NCBI GenBank assembly: GCA_947652115.1
Contig: OX393565.1
Coordinates: forward strand, 9,618,129 to 9,682,128
DNA length: 64,000 nt
From: Blastomussa wellsi
Taxonomy: Eukaryota; Cnidaria; Anthozoa; Scleractinia; Plerogyridae
Direction: 5' to 3'
A program made the position numbers and the translations under genes. The notes under the pieces were generated by a model. It had not been told where the DNA came from. It searched no databases and worked only from the letters and a program-made list of their open reading frames with translations. Below are positions 24,110 through 37,934 of this stretch, piece after piece. Position 1 is the first letter of the stretch. Each line of letters opens with the position of its first letter.

Positions 24110-24498
24110 GAGCTGCGTCAGTGGACAGAGGCACCCCTTCTGTATCAGCAGCAGTTGTAGCTCAGCCTCCAGTAGTCAACCCAGCTGTGGATGCTTGGGC
24201 AGATAGTGTATTGGGAGGGTTGGAAGACCACCCTCCTTGCCAGCACTGTCTTATGGGCCCATTTATAACTGTAAGCGAGGTGACCCGTATACAAGGGTCC
24301 TGTGCCCCAGATATAACAAACCATTCCAAGCGCCATAGGGGTTTGTGGCAGCATGAACTCTATATTCAACGAAAGACCTCAGCTGGCCTAAGTGAAGTAG
24401 AACTTAGGGAGTTAATGCCGCAGTGTGTCCTTGATGACACAAGAAAGCGGTACCCCAACCCACCAGGTGTGCCATACATGGGGCATAAAAGGGCCTAA
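24110..24498 (+). CDS. Terminal exon of a host-like gene, unit 4
   Basis: Identical in protein to the other copies; the 3' splice site and the TAA stop are preserved. Confidence 0.58.
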
Positions 24499-25164
24499 GT
24501 AATATAGTTCCATTTTCCCAGAGCTAGAGATATCAAACCAATGGTCATAAGACTTCAAGTTTACCAACGCATCTCTGCTAATATAACGAGAGCAAGTAGA
24601 ATGTAAATTTGAAATGGCAAGCACTTGTATGCTTAGCTTGATATCTGGGTTCTGGAATATGAATCCCTAATTTTTATCATGCAACACAGTCTTTCCCCAG
24701 ATGTTAATATTGCAGTTTCCCTTGTTTATAATATGTTTCTTTTCCTGTGAAATTGAAGTGGCAGTGTCATAGGGATTTTTCCTTTTGTGTTCAAATTATC
24801 TGTGCTACAATATGGATTACATTTGCCTAATTTGCATAATTTATGCATATAATTTTGCATAAAAACTCAAATAAGGGCCAAGTCGCACTAGAGGACAAAA
24901 CTGTTTACTTATGTCAAAAATCTGTCATCACAATGAAAAACCAAGTGCGACCGGTTTGTTCACCAAAGGACAAAATTTGGTCGCGGACGGACAAACTTCA
25001 AAGGTGCCGTCGACTACCTCTGGAGCAGGCCAAACTGAAACAAATCTTGGAAAACAATAGCGAGGGTGTCTTGATTCGGAAAAGATTTGACAGGTGATAT
25101 GTAGCAGAGTCTCTATGCGATAGACTTCGCGGTAAAAGTAATCACGTTCTCATTTCGCAACAAC

Positions 25165-26055
25165 ATGAATCCAGGCGCGGGGAACCAATATTTTCCGTAT
25201 GAAATGGGGCAACAATATCCTCAATATCCACCAGGATGGATCTATCCGTTGCCTAGCACTTACATCTGTAATGACCAAGGAACTCCCAGCCCATCTCCTT
25301 CAACCGCGAGTTCTGACTCGTTGTCAGAATCGTTTCAAGTCATCGAAGACGGCGCAATGCCGGGATCATCCCAAACTTCTTCACGCCGTACATCTTCCGA
25401 GAACAAGAAGGCTCAGGACAGATGGACTAAAGAGGAGGAGAAACTATTAGTTCAACTGTGGGCTGAAAAACACGATCAGCTGGAAAGCCGAGAATCCAGG
25501 AAAACGTGGGCTTGGATCGCAGAAAAGATTTCGAAAACCCTACAGTCCAACAAGACGGCCGACAAATGTATTCGGAAGATGAAGTACATCATAGAACGCT
25601 ACAAGAATGCAAAAGATTGGAACAAAAACCAATCAGGAGGAAGCCTTAGGAAATCCGTTTTCTACGATGAGGTTGATAAAATCCTTGGATGCCGCGACCT
25701 AGTAACATTTAATCATGTAGCTGAAGCGGGCAACAGCGGCGAAAGTGCCACAGAAATTGTAGTGGAATCAAGTGGCGAGGCCAGTACTTCATCCAGCCCC
25801 AGTGTGCCACAAACTCCAGCTGAAAAGAGAAGAGCATCGAAGAAAGGGAAACGAGCCTCGAAACGCAAAGCGCCAGATAATGACAGCGACGAAGAGTTCA
25901 AGATGGCTCAAAAGGATGCGAGGCAGCAGGGGGAGAAAGTTGCAGCATTTATGGATTCTTTGCAACAATCACAAACGCAGCAGCTAGCCATGATGAACCA
26001 ATTTATGGGATCAATTGTGAAAATCCTTGACCAACAGAATGAGAAAGACAACTGA
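25165..26055 (+). CDS. Harbinger Myb/SANT-like protein, unit 5
   Basis: A full 296-aa frame with Phe 166 and Val 199, apparently identical in protein to the unit 4 and unit 6 copies. Confidence 0.92.
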   Translation: MNPGAGNQYFPYEMGQQYPQYPPGWIYPLPSTYICNDQGTPSPSPSTASSDSLSESFQVIEDGAMPGSSQTSSRRTSSENKKAQDRWTKEEEKLLVQLWAEKHDQLESRESRKTWAWIAEKISKTLQSNKTADKCIRKMKYIIERYKNAKDWNKNQSGGSLRKSVFYDEVDKILGCRDLVTFNHVAEAGNSGESATEIVVESSGEASTSSSPSVPQTPAEKRRASKKGKRASKRKAPDNDSDEEFKMAQKDARQQGEKVAAFMDSLQQSQTQQLAMMNQFMGSIVKILDQQNEKDN

Positions 26056-26451
26056 CCTTTAATTCAAGACTGTTTTTGACTATTTGAAGACACATTAGCG
26101 ACCATTATCAAAAGACATGTTATTGTTTATGTTACGAATCGATCAAACGATATTATGGAAAAAAATGAATGTAGTTGAAACTTATTTCTTGTTTTAAAGA
26201 CAATTTTAACTTTATCATACACTTTTCTTAAAAAAATCTGAACAAGAAATATTATTTGAAATTGCAGGAAATTGTTATACAGTGATGGAAATCGTTTCTA
26301 ATGATTCAACCATTACATGTTGAGCACAAATTACAATGCAATATTTTTATGGTATTTGCTCGTTGATCATCTGCTATTTTCTTTCTGAAAAATCAACTAA
26401 AGTACAAGTTTAAGGTCTAAGGATGAAATAATTAAAAAAGGATTTGAGGAA

Positions 26452-27672
26452 TCATAGACTGTCTTTTAGCAACTCTCTTATATCTTCCCCGTCCTGCATG
26501 AAGTCATTGTTCTGTTCGTTTCCGCGGTCATCATCGTCAACGTAAAAATCATCCTCCCATTCGTCCCCAATTTTAATACAAAAGTTATGCAGCACTGCAC
26601 AAGCAATGGAAATCTTCACAGAAAAAGCTATTCTGCTATCCAACCGCTTTTGCAGAATTCGCCAACGACTTTTTAGGCGGCCAAAGGCGCACTCGATAGC
26701 TACTCGTGCAGACGACAGTTCCTTGTTAAATCTTATTTCGCCAGGGTCACGCGTGGCTTCAGGATAAGGCTTCATAAGCCAGGGGGAAATAGGGTATGCG
26801 CTGTCTCCTACCAGGTAAGGACGAATATCTGTGATTCCGATCCTTTCAACGGGTTCCTTGAGTATATCTTCGTTGCTTGCTCTTTGATAAAGCGAGCTGT
26901 TTCGATATACCCTAGCGTCGTGGAGACTTCCCGGATAACCCGCTGCAAAGTCAAGGAATAATCCCTTACCGTCAGCAACGGCCTGAATAATGAAATCATG
27001 TTGCTGATTTCGACTGAAATAATCAACAGCACTGTCTCTGGGAGAAATTATTTTGATATGAGTCCCATCTATGGCCCCTACAATGTTTGGAAGTCGTGAT
27101 TTGTCCGTAAATGTCTCTATACACCTCATTGCCTCAACCACTGTTGTTGGGAATTTGATGTACTCATTCCTTAACTCATAAAGAGCCTCAACCACATCTT
27201 GACAAGCCTCTATCGCTGTAGTTCTACCGACGTTTAGAGCAGGTCCTATTGTTTCGTATGAATTTCCATGTGCAAGGCGAAGCTATCCACAAGCAAGGAC
27301 CTTCTCAGGAGTGAGACAATTTCGCAGTACTGTATTCTGTCTTGTCAGCCGGTTACGAATTACGTTGAGCAACAAATCAAAGCTTTCTCTTCTCATTCGT
27401 AAAAGCCTTCGAAAGTAGTCCCCTGGTATTGTTCGGTCAGTGTGATGGATCTCGAACCACGATTCGACTGGACGAGGAAGAGTCCAATAATATGGTGCTC
27501 GTCTTCGATAACGATTTCGTTGACGGCGAATACATCGTGCCACTAGAAAGTTTTGTACACGTAAATTCTGCATTAATAACAGGCAGCATATCATTAAACT
27601 TGTATTTGTCTGCTGATGAAGAACCAGAAAAAAGAAGAAAAATATAATTGCAAGGATTCTTCGTGGAAACAT
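26452..27672 (-). pseudogene. Harbinger nuclease with TAG, unit 5
   Basis: The shared TAG is at 27283-27285. No private coding change was noticed. Confidence 0.92.
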
Positions 27673-27894
27673 TTTGAGATCCCTCGTGTTGCCGTTTGTG
27701 GATTGAAAAAGCGAGTAAAGGCGGCTTCGCGGGAAATTGCGCGACGCTCACAGCATGGTGTGATGTTTTGTTCACAGATTTTGTTCTCAAGTGCGACTGT
27801 AACTTTCCGGAGAAATTTTTTGTGACTGGCCGATTTCAAGTCAGATTTGTCCTGAACAAATCTGAAATTGTCCTCTAGTGCGACTTGGCCCTAA

Positions 27895-30639
27895 ACCAAG
27901 ATGGCAGCTATGTAGCACCGATGTAGTTGGCGCCGCTCAGCATAGTCGTGCCTTCGGCAACCCACTGATGTTGATGTGGGACAAGGTCGCTTTCGCGCAA
28001 ACCCCTGCCGTCAACGGAGGAAAGCAAATCGTCTGCGAGAGCAACCCGAAGGCTCTCTCAGTTTGTTATCTGCACCCCCCCCCATAACGGCTAGGTTCCC
28101 TTTGCATAGCCAGCAAGGACTCAGCACCGTCCGTTGACAGCATCTCCCTGATCACTGGGTCATTGCTGGCCCAGAGCCGGTCGATGCGTGAGATCTTCAT
28201 CAACGGGACCTGATGCTCAAGGGTAACAATACCAAGGCCTCCGTTAAAGATCTTAGCGTGGAAGTATGCCTTGGACGTATCTTTGGGCAACTTCAGCCAG
28301 GATCTGACAGCCGCTCTGATAGACCTGTCAAGCCACTTCAAGTACTTCTTACTCGTCGCGGTTAACACCAACTGGTGGTATAAGGCTGGTATGAGATTGG
28401 TGGTGAGGATGAACAAACGCTGTTGCGGCTTCAGAGGAGCCCGGGTGATGTTCCCCAACCCCTCAGTAAGCTTACCAGCGATGTCCGCCTTAGTTCTCAT
28501 CGGAGAGAGAGGTACCCCCAGGTATCGCTGAGTTTCAGCAACACCTATTGCAGGAATCGGTTGCCCGAATACCTGCAAGTGGGGGTGTGGGTTGACAATC
28601 CACATCTTCCTCTTGCCATCAACGTCTATTCGCAGACTTGCTGATTTACCATCCAGCCCCGCACTGACCTCCAAGCCACCGAGCCTGAACTCGGCAGCAA
28701 GGCCGTCAAGCAGGTGCTGGAGGCCGCGTGGTGTCCCTGCGATCAGCGCAATGTCGTCCGCGAAAGCTCCGGCATTCACTCTCGTCTCCCCAACCAATAC
28801 ACCAAGCTCCGGATCGAGGCTATCCAGAGCCCAGTCAATGATGGCATTGAAAAGGTGGACAGAGAGAGGGTCGCCCTGTCTCACCCCCCCGCGACACTTT
28901 GATGGGTCCGCTGCGGTCAGTGCCAATGCGTATGCATGTCCAGGCGTCCCGGTAGAGCTCGCCCAGATAGCACAGCATCGGGGAGGGAACGCCCATCCTC
29001 CCCGCAGCAAGCAAGAGACTCTCATGACTGACCGAGTCTAAAGCCTTCTTGATATCGAGAAACGCCACATTTAGTGGTCGGAGTGTCCTGATGTTGGCGA
29101 ATGATCGTCTGCAGTAGCCAGATCGAATCAGCCACGCCATCCCCTTTCATAAACGCCTTTTGGCGCGTGTTCCACGGCAGAGTTGCCTCAAACCGGGAAG
29201 CGAGGATCTTGTGGAAGCACCGCAAGATGACATCCGACGTGGTAATCGGGCGGTGCTTCGCGGGTGACGTGGTGCCCTGCTCTTTGGCGATCAGGACAGT
29301 CTTCCCTAGGCGGAGAGGTTTTGGCGGGTAACCAGCCAGCAGCCACACATTGAAGTGGGCCGCTACCTCATTCCGCCTTAGGCGTTTCAAGTCTTCAAGG
29401 GACCGGCAGTCCGGCCCGGGGGCCCCGTCCGACATCCACTTGATCGCCCCGGTCACTTCCTCGATGGTAATAGGCTTGACCAGGGCCCACTCAACCGGCC
29501 CTTTGGGCAGAGGTCTCCTTTGATGGTGTACTGATGGCTGTTGGAATATGCCACGCCAGTACGGCTCTTGTGTGGCCATAGGTACTGGGGAAGGTTCCTC
29601 CTCCCAGGTACCGGAAAGGACGTTGCAAGCACAGCGCTTTCTTGATAGTCTGAAAAGACGCTGTGTTCGGGCGTAGGAGATCCTACGCCTCGCCCTCGCT
29701 TTGCGCTCTGGTTGTCCAATCCGTACCCTGGGGGCCCCAGTTGTCCTGGGTGGCCTCCTGTTAGGTCCTGCCAGCGGAGGTAACCACCTGGCATATTCCG
29801 CATCAAGTACTTCTCTGGTATGGTTCGTCAGAGTACCAGGTTGGATGGCATCAATGTCGATGCCATCAGGGACGCCAAGTTCTAATATGGTCGCCCGGAC
29901 CTCCGCCGCCCATAGTAGGCTAGGGTCGGGAGGGTGATCATCAGGTATGTCATCTTGGGCCCCGGGGTCGGGGCCAGTCGGATCACGTTCAATGAGCTCG
30001 CCGCTATCATCAGCCCCCGGCTGTAAAGAGGCCAGCAGCTCCTGGTATCGCGTACTCTTACGGACTCCCTTGATGGAATCGAGAGTCCGGCCAGGGGTGA
30101 TTTGCACCAACCGTTGATTGATGTTCCTCACCCCCGCCCCCCGGAGAGTAATTTCCGCTCGAGCCAGGATTAAGAGCTCCTCATGATCCCAGCGTGCCTT
30201 TCTCCTGGCAGCAGGCACATTCTCAGTGTGATACTCAGTGGGGTGCGCCCTGCGCCGGTGCTGGGACAGACCCCTCGCAGACCCGAATGCTCTGTCACAT
30301 TCGGGACATGCGAAAAGCAACCCCGCCTCCGCTGCTGCGCCCCCCCCGGCCGTATATCATCTGCGGGGGCAGCGGGTGCCGCCCCCTCTTCTCTTCCTTG
30401 GTCCGTAACCAGATGATTCGACCTGCGAGGTGGTTAGCCTCGCAGGCCTGGGAAGTTTTAGCTTCAGGGACAAGCCCGTACTGACGGCCCCCGCCGGAGC
30501 TAGATCGATGATTACCGTGGACGAGGCAAAAGATGGCAGAGACCTCCCACGCACGACTAGCTCAACTCGTGAAGGCACTTCCCTCGGGGTAAGGACGAAA
30601 CTACAGCTCCCCCTTAAGAGAGTCATAGTTACTCCCGCC
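27895..30639 (-). pseudogene. R2 fragment with 28S leader, unit 5
   Basis: The C-run at 30340-30347 is 8 long and the distal one is 9. The marker combination (T, G) equals that of unit 1 rather than that of its neighbours. Confidence 0.93.
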
Positions 30640-30826
30640 AAAAAAAAAAACTGTGTCGTGTAAAATTATTTTAGTGAAAACAAAGTGTGTCTGTTTTCTT
30701 CGTGTATGCTTAGGATGGTTTTACAATGTTTGTAAGTTGAAAATTTCACGATCTGTTTGCAATGTTGCTTGTTGTCTATCAAAAAATAGTTTGACCGACA
30801 TGCCATTTTCGATACTCTTCCTTTAG

Positions 30827-31215
30827 GAGCTGCGTCAGTGGACAGAGGCACCCCTTCTGTATCAGCAGCAGTTGTAGCTCAGCCTCCAGTAGTCAACCCA
30901 GCTGTGGATGCTTGGGCAGATAGTGTATTGGGAGGGTTGGAAGACCACCCTCCTTGCCAGCACTGTCTTATGGGCCCATTTATAACTGTAAGCGAGGTGA
31001 CCCGTATACAAGGGTCCTGTGCCCCAGATATAACAAACCATTCCAAGCGCCATAGGGGTTTGTGGCAGCATGAACTCTATATTCAACGAAAGACCTCAGC
31101 TGGCCTAAGTGAAGTAGAACTTAGGGAGTTAATGCCGCAGTGTGTCCTTGATGACACAAGAAAGCGGTACCCCAACCCACCAGGTGTGCCATACATGGGG
31201 CATAAAAGGGCCTAA
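30827..31215 (+). CDS. Terminal exon of a host-like gene, unit 5
   Basis: Protein identical to the other copies; the splice acceptor and stop are preserved. Confidence 0.58.
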
Positions 31216-31881
31216 GTAATATAGTTCCATTTTCCCAGAGCTAGAGATATCAAACCAATGGTCATAAGACTTCAAGTTTACCAACGCATCTCTGCTAATA
31301 TAACGAGAGCAAGTAGAATGTAAATTTGAAATGGCAAGCACTTGTATGCTTAGCTTGATATCTGGGTTCTGGAATATGAATCCCTAATTTTTATCATGCA
31401 ACACAGTCTTTCCCCAGATGTTAATATTGCAGTTTCCCTTGTTTATAATATGTTTCTTTTCCTGTGAAATTGAAGTGGCAGTGTCATAGGGATTTTTCCT
31501 TTTGTGTTCAAATTATCTGTGCTACAATATGGATTACATTTGCCTAATTTGCATAATTTATGCATATAATTTTGCATAAAAACTCAAATAAGGGCCAAGT
31601 CGCACTAGAGGACAAAACTGTTTACTTATGTCAAAAATCTGTCATCACAATGAAAAACCAAGTGCGACCGGTTTGTTCACCAAAGGACAAAATTTGGTCG
31701 CGGACGGACAAACTTCAAAGGTGCCGTCGACTACCTCTGGAGCAGGCCAAACTGAAACAAATCTTGGAAAACAATAGCGAGGGTGTCTTGATTCGGAAAA
31801 GATTTGACAGGTGATATGTAGCAGAGTCTCTATGCGATAGACTTCGCGGTAAAAGTAATCACGTTCTCATTTCGCAACAAC

Positions 31882-32772
31882 ATGAATCCAGGCGCGGGGA
31901 ACCAATATTTTCCGTATGAAATGGGGCAACAATATCCTCAATATCCACCAGGATGGATCTATCCGTTGCCTAGCACTTACATCTGTAATGACCAAGGAAC
32001 TCCCAGCCCATCTCCTTCAACCGCGAGTTCTGACTCGTTGTCAGAATCGTTTCAAGTCATCGAAGACGGCGCAATGCCGGGATCATCCCAAACTTCTTCA
32101 CGCCGTACATCTTCCGAGAACAAGAAGGCTCAGGACAGATGGACTAAAGAGGAGGAGAAACTATTAGTTCAACTGTGGGCTGAAAAACACGATCAGCTGG
32201 AAAGCCGAGAATCCAGGAAAACGTGGGCTTGGATCGCAGAAAAGATTTCGAAAACCCTACAGTCCAACAAGACGGCCGACAAATGTATTCGGAAGATGAA
32301 GTACATCATAGAACGCTACAAGAATGCAAAAGATTGGAACAAAAACCAATCAGGAGGAAGCCTTAGGAAATCCGTTTTCTACGATGAGGTTGATAAAATC
32401 CTTGGATGCCGCGACCTAGTAACATTTAATCATGTAGCTGAAGCGGGCAACAGCGGCGAAAGTGCCACAGAAATTGTAGTGGAATCAAGTGGCGAGGCCA
32501 GTACTTCATCCAGCCCCAGTGTGCCACAAACTCCAGCTGAAAAGAGAAGAGCATCGAAGAAAGGGAAACGAGCCTCGAAACGCAAAGCGCCAGATAATGA
32601 CAGCGACGAAGAGTTCAAGATGGCTCAAAAGGATGCGAGGCAGCAGGGGGAGAAAGTTGCAGCATTTATGGATTCTTTGCAACAATCACAAACGCAGCAG
32701 CTAGCCATGATGAACCAATTTATGGGATCAATTGTGAAAATCCTTGACCAACAGAATGAGAAAGACAACTGA
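31882..32772 (+). CDS. Harbinger Myb/SANT-like protein, unit 6
   Basis: A full 296-aa frame with Phe 166 and Val 199. Confidence 0.92.
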   Translation: MNPGAGNQYFPYEMGQQYPQYPPGWIYPLPSTYICNDQGTPSPSPSTASSDSLSESFQVIEDGAMPGSSQTSSRRTSSENKKAQDRWTKEEEKLLVQLWAEKHDQLESRESRKTWAWIAEKISKTLQSNKTADKCIRKMKYIIERYKNAKDWNKNQSGGSLRKSVFYDEVDKILGCRDLVTFNHVAEAGNSGESATEIVVESSGEASTSSSPSVPQTPAEKRRASKKGKRASKRKAPDNDSDEEFKMAQKDARQQGEKVAAFMDSLQQSQTQQLAMMNQFMGSIVKILDQQNEKDN

Positions 32773-33168
32773 CCTTTAATTCAAGACTGTTTTTGACTAT
32801 TTGAAGACACATTAGCGACCATTATCAAAAGACATGTTATTGTTTATGTTACGAATCGATCAAACGATATTATGGAAAAAAATGAATGTAGTTGAAACTT
32901 ATTTCTTGTTTTAAAGACAATTTTAACTTTATCATACACTTTTCTTAAAAAAATCTGAACAAGAAATATTATTTGAAATTGCAGGAAATTGTTATACAGT
33001 GATGGAAATCGTTTCTAATGATTCAACCATTACATGTTGAGCACAAATTACAATGCAATATTTTTATGGTATTTGCTCGTTGATCATCTGCTATTTTCTT
33101 TCTGAAAAATCAACTAAAGTACAAGTTTAAGGTCTAAGGATGAAATAATTAAAAAAGGATTTGAGGAA

Positions 33169-34389
33169 TCATAGACTGTCTTTTAGCAACTCTCTTATAT
33201 CTTCCCCGTCCTGCATGAAGTCATTGTTCTGTTCGTTTCCGCGGTCATCATCGTCAACGTAAAAATCATCCTCCCATTCGTCCCCAATTTTAATACAAAA
33301 GTTATGCAGCACTGCACAAGCAATGGAAATCTTCACAGAAAAAGCTATTCTGCTATCCAACCGCTTTTGCAGAATTCGCCAACGACTTTTTAGGCGGCCA
33401 AAGGCGCACTCGATAGCTACTCGTGCAGACGACAGTTCCTTGTTAAATCTTATTTCGCCAGGGTCACGCGTGGCTTCAGGATAAGGCTTCATAAGCCAGG
33501 GGGAAATAGGGTATGCGCTGTCTCCTACCAGGTAAGGACGAATATCTGTGATTCCGATCCTTTCAACGGGTTCCTTGAGTATATCTTCGTTGCTTGCTCT
33601 TTGATAAAGCGAGCTGTTTCGATATACCCTAGCGTCGTGGAGACTTCCCGGATAACCCGCTGCAAAGTCAAGGAATAATCCCTTACCGTCAGCAACGGCC
33701 TGAATAATGAAATCATGTTGCTGATTTCGACTGAAATAATCAACAGCACTGTCTCTGGGAGAAATTATTTTGATATGAGTCCCATCTATGGCCCCTACAA
33801 TGTTTGGAAGTCGTGATTTGTCCGTAAATGTCTCTATACACCTCATTGCCTCAACCACTGTTGTTGGGAATTTGATGTACTCATTCCTTAACTCATAAAG
33901 AGCCTCAACCACATCTTGACAAGCCTCTATCGCTGTAGTTCTACCGACGTTTAGAGCAGGTCCTATTGTTTCGTATGAATTTCCATGTGCAAGGCGAAGC
34001 TATCCACAAGCAAGGACCTTCTCAGGAGTGAGACAATTTCGCAGTACTGTATTCTGTCTTGTCAGCCGGTTACGAATTACGTTGAGCAACAAATCAAAGC
34101 TTTCTCTTCTCATTCGTAAAAGCCTTCGAAAGTAGTCCCCTGGTATTGTTCGGTCAGTGTGATGGATCTCGAACCACGATTCGACTGGACGAGGAAGAGT
34201 CCAATAATATGGTGCTCGTCTTCGATAACGATTTCGTTGACGGCGAATACATCGTGCCACTAGAAAGTTTTGTACACGTAAATTCTGCATTAATAACAGG
34301 CAGCATATCATTAAACTTGTATTTGTCTGCTGATGAAGAACCAGAAAAAAGAAGAAAAATATAATTGCAAGGATTCTTCGTGGAAACAT
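33169..34389 (-). pseudogene. Harbinger nuclease with TAG, unit 6
   Basis: The shared TAG is at 34000-34002. The remaining frame and catalytic residues are as in the other copies. Confidence 0.92.
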
Positions 34390-34611
34390 TTTGAGATCCC
34401 TCGTGTTGCCGTTTGTGGATTGAAAAAGCGAGTAAAGGCGGCTTCGCGGGAAATTGCGCGACGCTCACAGCATGGTGTGATGTTTTGTTCACAGATTTTG
34501 TTCTCAAGTGCGACTGTAACTTTCCGGAGAAATTTTTTGTGACTGGCCGATTTCAAGTCAGATTTGTCCTGAACAAATCTGAAATTGTCCTCTAGTGCGA
34601 CTTGGCCCTAA

Positions 34612-37357
34612 ACCAAGATGGCAGCTATGTAGCACCGATGTAGTTGGCGCCGCTCAGCATAGTCGTGCCTTCGGCAACCCACTGATGTTGATGTGGGACA
34701 AGGTCGCTTTCGCGCAAACCCCTGCCGTCAACGGAGGAAAGCAAATCGTCTGCGAGAGCAACCCGAAGGCTCTCTCAGTTCGTTATCTGCACCCCCCCAT
34801 AACGGCTAGGTTCCCTTTGCATAGCCAGCAAGGACTCAGCACCGTCCGTTGACAGCATCTCCCTGATCACTGGGTCATTGCTGGCCCAGAGCCGGTCGAT
34901 GCGTGAGATCTTCATCAACGGGACCTGATGCTCAAGGGTAACAATACCAAGGCCTCCGTTAAAGATCTTAGCGTGGAAGTATGCCTTGGACGTATCTTTG
35001 GGCAACTTCAGCCAGGATCTGACAGCCGCTCTGATAGACCTGTCAAGCCACTTCAAGTACTTCTTACTCGTCGCGGTTAACACCAACTGGTGGTATAAGG
35101 CTGGTATGAGATTGGTGGTGAGGATGAACAAACGCTGTTGCGGCTTCAGAGGAGCCCGGGTGATGTTCCCCAACCCCTCAGTAAGCTTACCAGCGATGTC
35201 CGCCTTAGTTCTCATCGGAGAGAGAGGTACCCCCAGGTATCGCTGAGTTTCAGCAACACCTATTGCAGGAATCGGTTGCCCGAATACCTGCAAGTGGGGG
35301 TGTGGGTTGACAATCCACATCTTCCTCTTGCCATCAACATCTATTCGCAGACTTGCTGATTTACCATCCAGCCCCGCACTGACCTCCAAGCCACCGAGCC
35401 TGAACTCGGCAGCAAGGCCGTCAAGCAGGTGCTGGAGGCCGCGTGGTGTCCCTGCGATCAGCGCAATGTCGTCCGCGAAAGCTCCGGCATTCACTCTCGT
35501 CTCCCCAACCAATACACCAAGCTCCGGATCGAGGCTATCCAGAGCCCAGTCAATGATGGCATTGAAAAGGTGGACAGAGAGAGGGTCGCCCTGTCTCACC
35601 CCCCCGCGACACTTTGATGGGTCCGCTGCGGTCAGTGCCAATGCGTATGCATGTCCAGGCGTCCCGGTAGAGCTCGCCCAGATAGCACAGCATCGGGGAG
35701 GGAACGCCCATCCTCCCCGCAGCAAGCAAGAGACTCTCATGACTGACCGAGTCTAAAGCCTTCTTGATATCGAGAAACGCCACATTTAGTGGTCGGAGTG
35801 TCCTGATGTTGGCGAATGATCGTCTGCAGTAGCCAGATCGAATCAGCCACGCCATCCCCTTTCATAAACGCCTTTTGGCGCGTGTTCCACGGCAGAGTTG
35901 CCTCAAACCGAGAAGCGAGGATCTTGTGGAAGCACCGCAAGATGACATCCGACGTGGTAATCGGGCGGTGCTTCGCGGGTGACGTGGTGCCCTGCTCTTT
36001 GGCGATCAGGACAGTCTTCCCTAGGCGGAGAGGTTTTGGCGGGTAACCAGCCAGCAGCCACACATTGAAGTGGGCCGCTACCTCATTCCGCCTTAGGCGT
36101 TTCAAGTCTTCAAGGGACCGGCAGTCCGGCCCGGGGGCCCCGTCCGACATCCACTTGATCGCCCCGGTCACTTCCTCGATGGTAATAGGCTTGACCAGGG
36201 CCCACTCAACCGGCCCTTTGGGCAGAGGTCTCCTTTGATCGTGTACTGATGGCTGTTGGAATATGCCACGCCAGTACGGCTCTTGTGTGGCCATAGGTAC
36301 TGGGGAAGGTTCCTCCTCCCAGGTACCGGAAAGGACGTTGCAAGCACAGCGCTTTCTTGATAGTCTGAAAAGACGCTGTGTTCGGGCGTAGGAGATCCTA
36401 CGCCTCGCCCTCGCTTTGCGCTCTGGTTGTCCAATCCGTACCCTGGGGGCCCCAGTTGTCCTGGGTGGCCTCCTGTTAGGTCCTGCCAGCGGAGGTAACC
36501 ACCTGGCATATTCCGCATCAAGTACTTCTCTGGTATGGTTCGTCAGAGTACCAGGTTGGATGGCATCAATGTCGATGCCATCAGGGACGCCAAGTTCTAA
36601 TATGGTCGCCCGGACCTCCGCCGCCCATAGTAGGCTAGGGTCGGGAGGGTGATCATCAGGTATGTCATCTTGGGCCCCGGGGTCGGGGCCAGTCGGATCA
36701 CGTTCAATGAGCTCGCCGCTATCATCAGCCCCCGGCTGTAAAGAGGCCAGCAGCTCCTGGTATCGCGTACTCTTACGGACTCCCTTGATGGAATCGAGAG
36801 TCCGGCCAGGGGTGATTTGCACCAACCGTTGATTGATGTTCCTCACCCCCGCCCCCCGGAGAGTAATTTCCGCTCGAGCCAGGATTAAGAGCTCCTCATG
36901 ATCCCAGCGTGCCTTTCTCCTGGCAGCAGGCACATTCTCAGTGTGATACTCAGTGGGGTGCGCCCTGCGCCGGTGCTGGGACAGACCCCTCGCAGACCCG
37001 AATGCTCTGTCACATTCGGGACATGCGAAAAGCAACCCCGCCTCCGCTGCTGCGCCCCCCCCCCCGGCCGTATATCATCTGCGGGGGCAGCGGGTGCCGC
37101 CCCCTCTTCTCTTCCTTGGTCCGTAACCAGATGATTCGACCTGCGAGGTGGTTAGCCTCGCAGGCCTGGGAAGTTTTAGCTTCAGGGACAAGCCCGTACT
37201 GACGGCCCCCGCCGGAGCTAGATCGATGATTACCGTGGACGAGGCAAAAGATGGCAGAGACCTCCCACGCACGACTAGCTCAACTCGTGAAGGCACTTCC
37301 CTCGGGGTAAGGACGAAACTACAGCTCCCCCTTAAGAGAGTCATAGTTACTCCCGCC
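34612..37357 (-). pseudogene. R2 fragment with 28S leader, unit 6
   Basis: The C-run at 37055-37065 is 11 long, which restores the same register as an 8-base run. The A-run next to the 28S leader is 12 rather than 11. Private changes are a His to Asp substitution (HDQRR) before the RT domain and a silent change in the thumb (35339). The marker combination (C, A) equals that of unit 3. Confidence 0.93.
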
Positions 37358-37545
37358 AAAAAAAAAAAACTGTGTCGTGTAAAATTATTTTAGTGAAAAC
37401 AAAGTGTGTCTGTTTTCTTCGTGTATGCTTAGGATGGTTTTACAATGTTTGTAAGTTGAAAATTTCACGATCTGTTTGCAATGTTGCTTGTTGTCTATCA
37501 AAAAATAGTTTGACCGACATGCCATTTTCGATACTCTTCCTTTAG

Positions 37546-37934
37546 GAGCTGCGTCAGTGGACAGAGGCACCCCTTCTGTATCAGCAGCAGTTGTAGCTCA
37601 GCCTCCAGTAGTCAACCCAGCTGTGGATGCTTGGGCAGATAGTGTATTGGGGGGGTTGGAAGACCACCCTCCTTGCCAGCACTGTCTTATGGGCCCATTT
37701 ATAACTGTAAGCGAGGTGACCCGTATACAAGGGTCCTGTGCCCCAGATATAACAAACCATTCCAAGCGCCATAGGGGTTTGTGGCAGCATGAACTCTATA
37801 TTCAACGAAAGACCTCAGCTGGCCTAAGTGAAGTAGAACTTAGGGAGTTAATGCCGCAGTGTGTCCTTGATGACACAAGAAAGCGGTACCCCAACCCACC
37901 AGGTGTGCCATACATGGGGCATAAAAGGGCCTAA
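37546..37934 (+). CDS. Terminal exon of a host-like gene, unit 6 (beside the unique flank)
   Basis: This copy alone runs into the single-copy 3' flank and so is most likely the ancestral position of the exon. One synonymous GGA to GGG change distinguishes it. Transcripts ending here could use the AATAAA at 38606, which the other copies lack. The missing 5' exons would have to lie left of the array, outside the window, unless they have been lost. Confidence 0.62.

Larger units (their letters stand above)
24875..27891. mobile_element. Complete PIF/Harbinger transposon, unit 5
   Basis: It is 3017 bp long, with complete ends and TAA duplications. Confidence 0.95.
31592..34608. mobile_element. 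Complete PIF/Harbinger transposon, unit 6
   Basis: It is 3017 bp long with complete ends and TAA duplications. It is the last Harbinger copy before the single-copy flank. Confidence 0.95.
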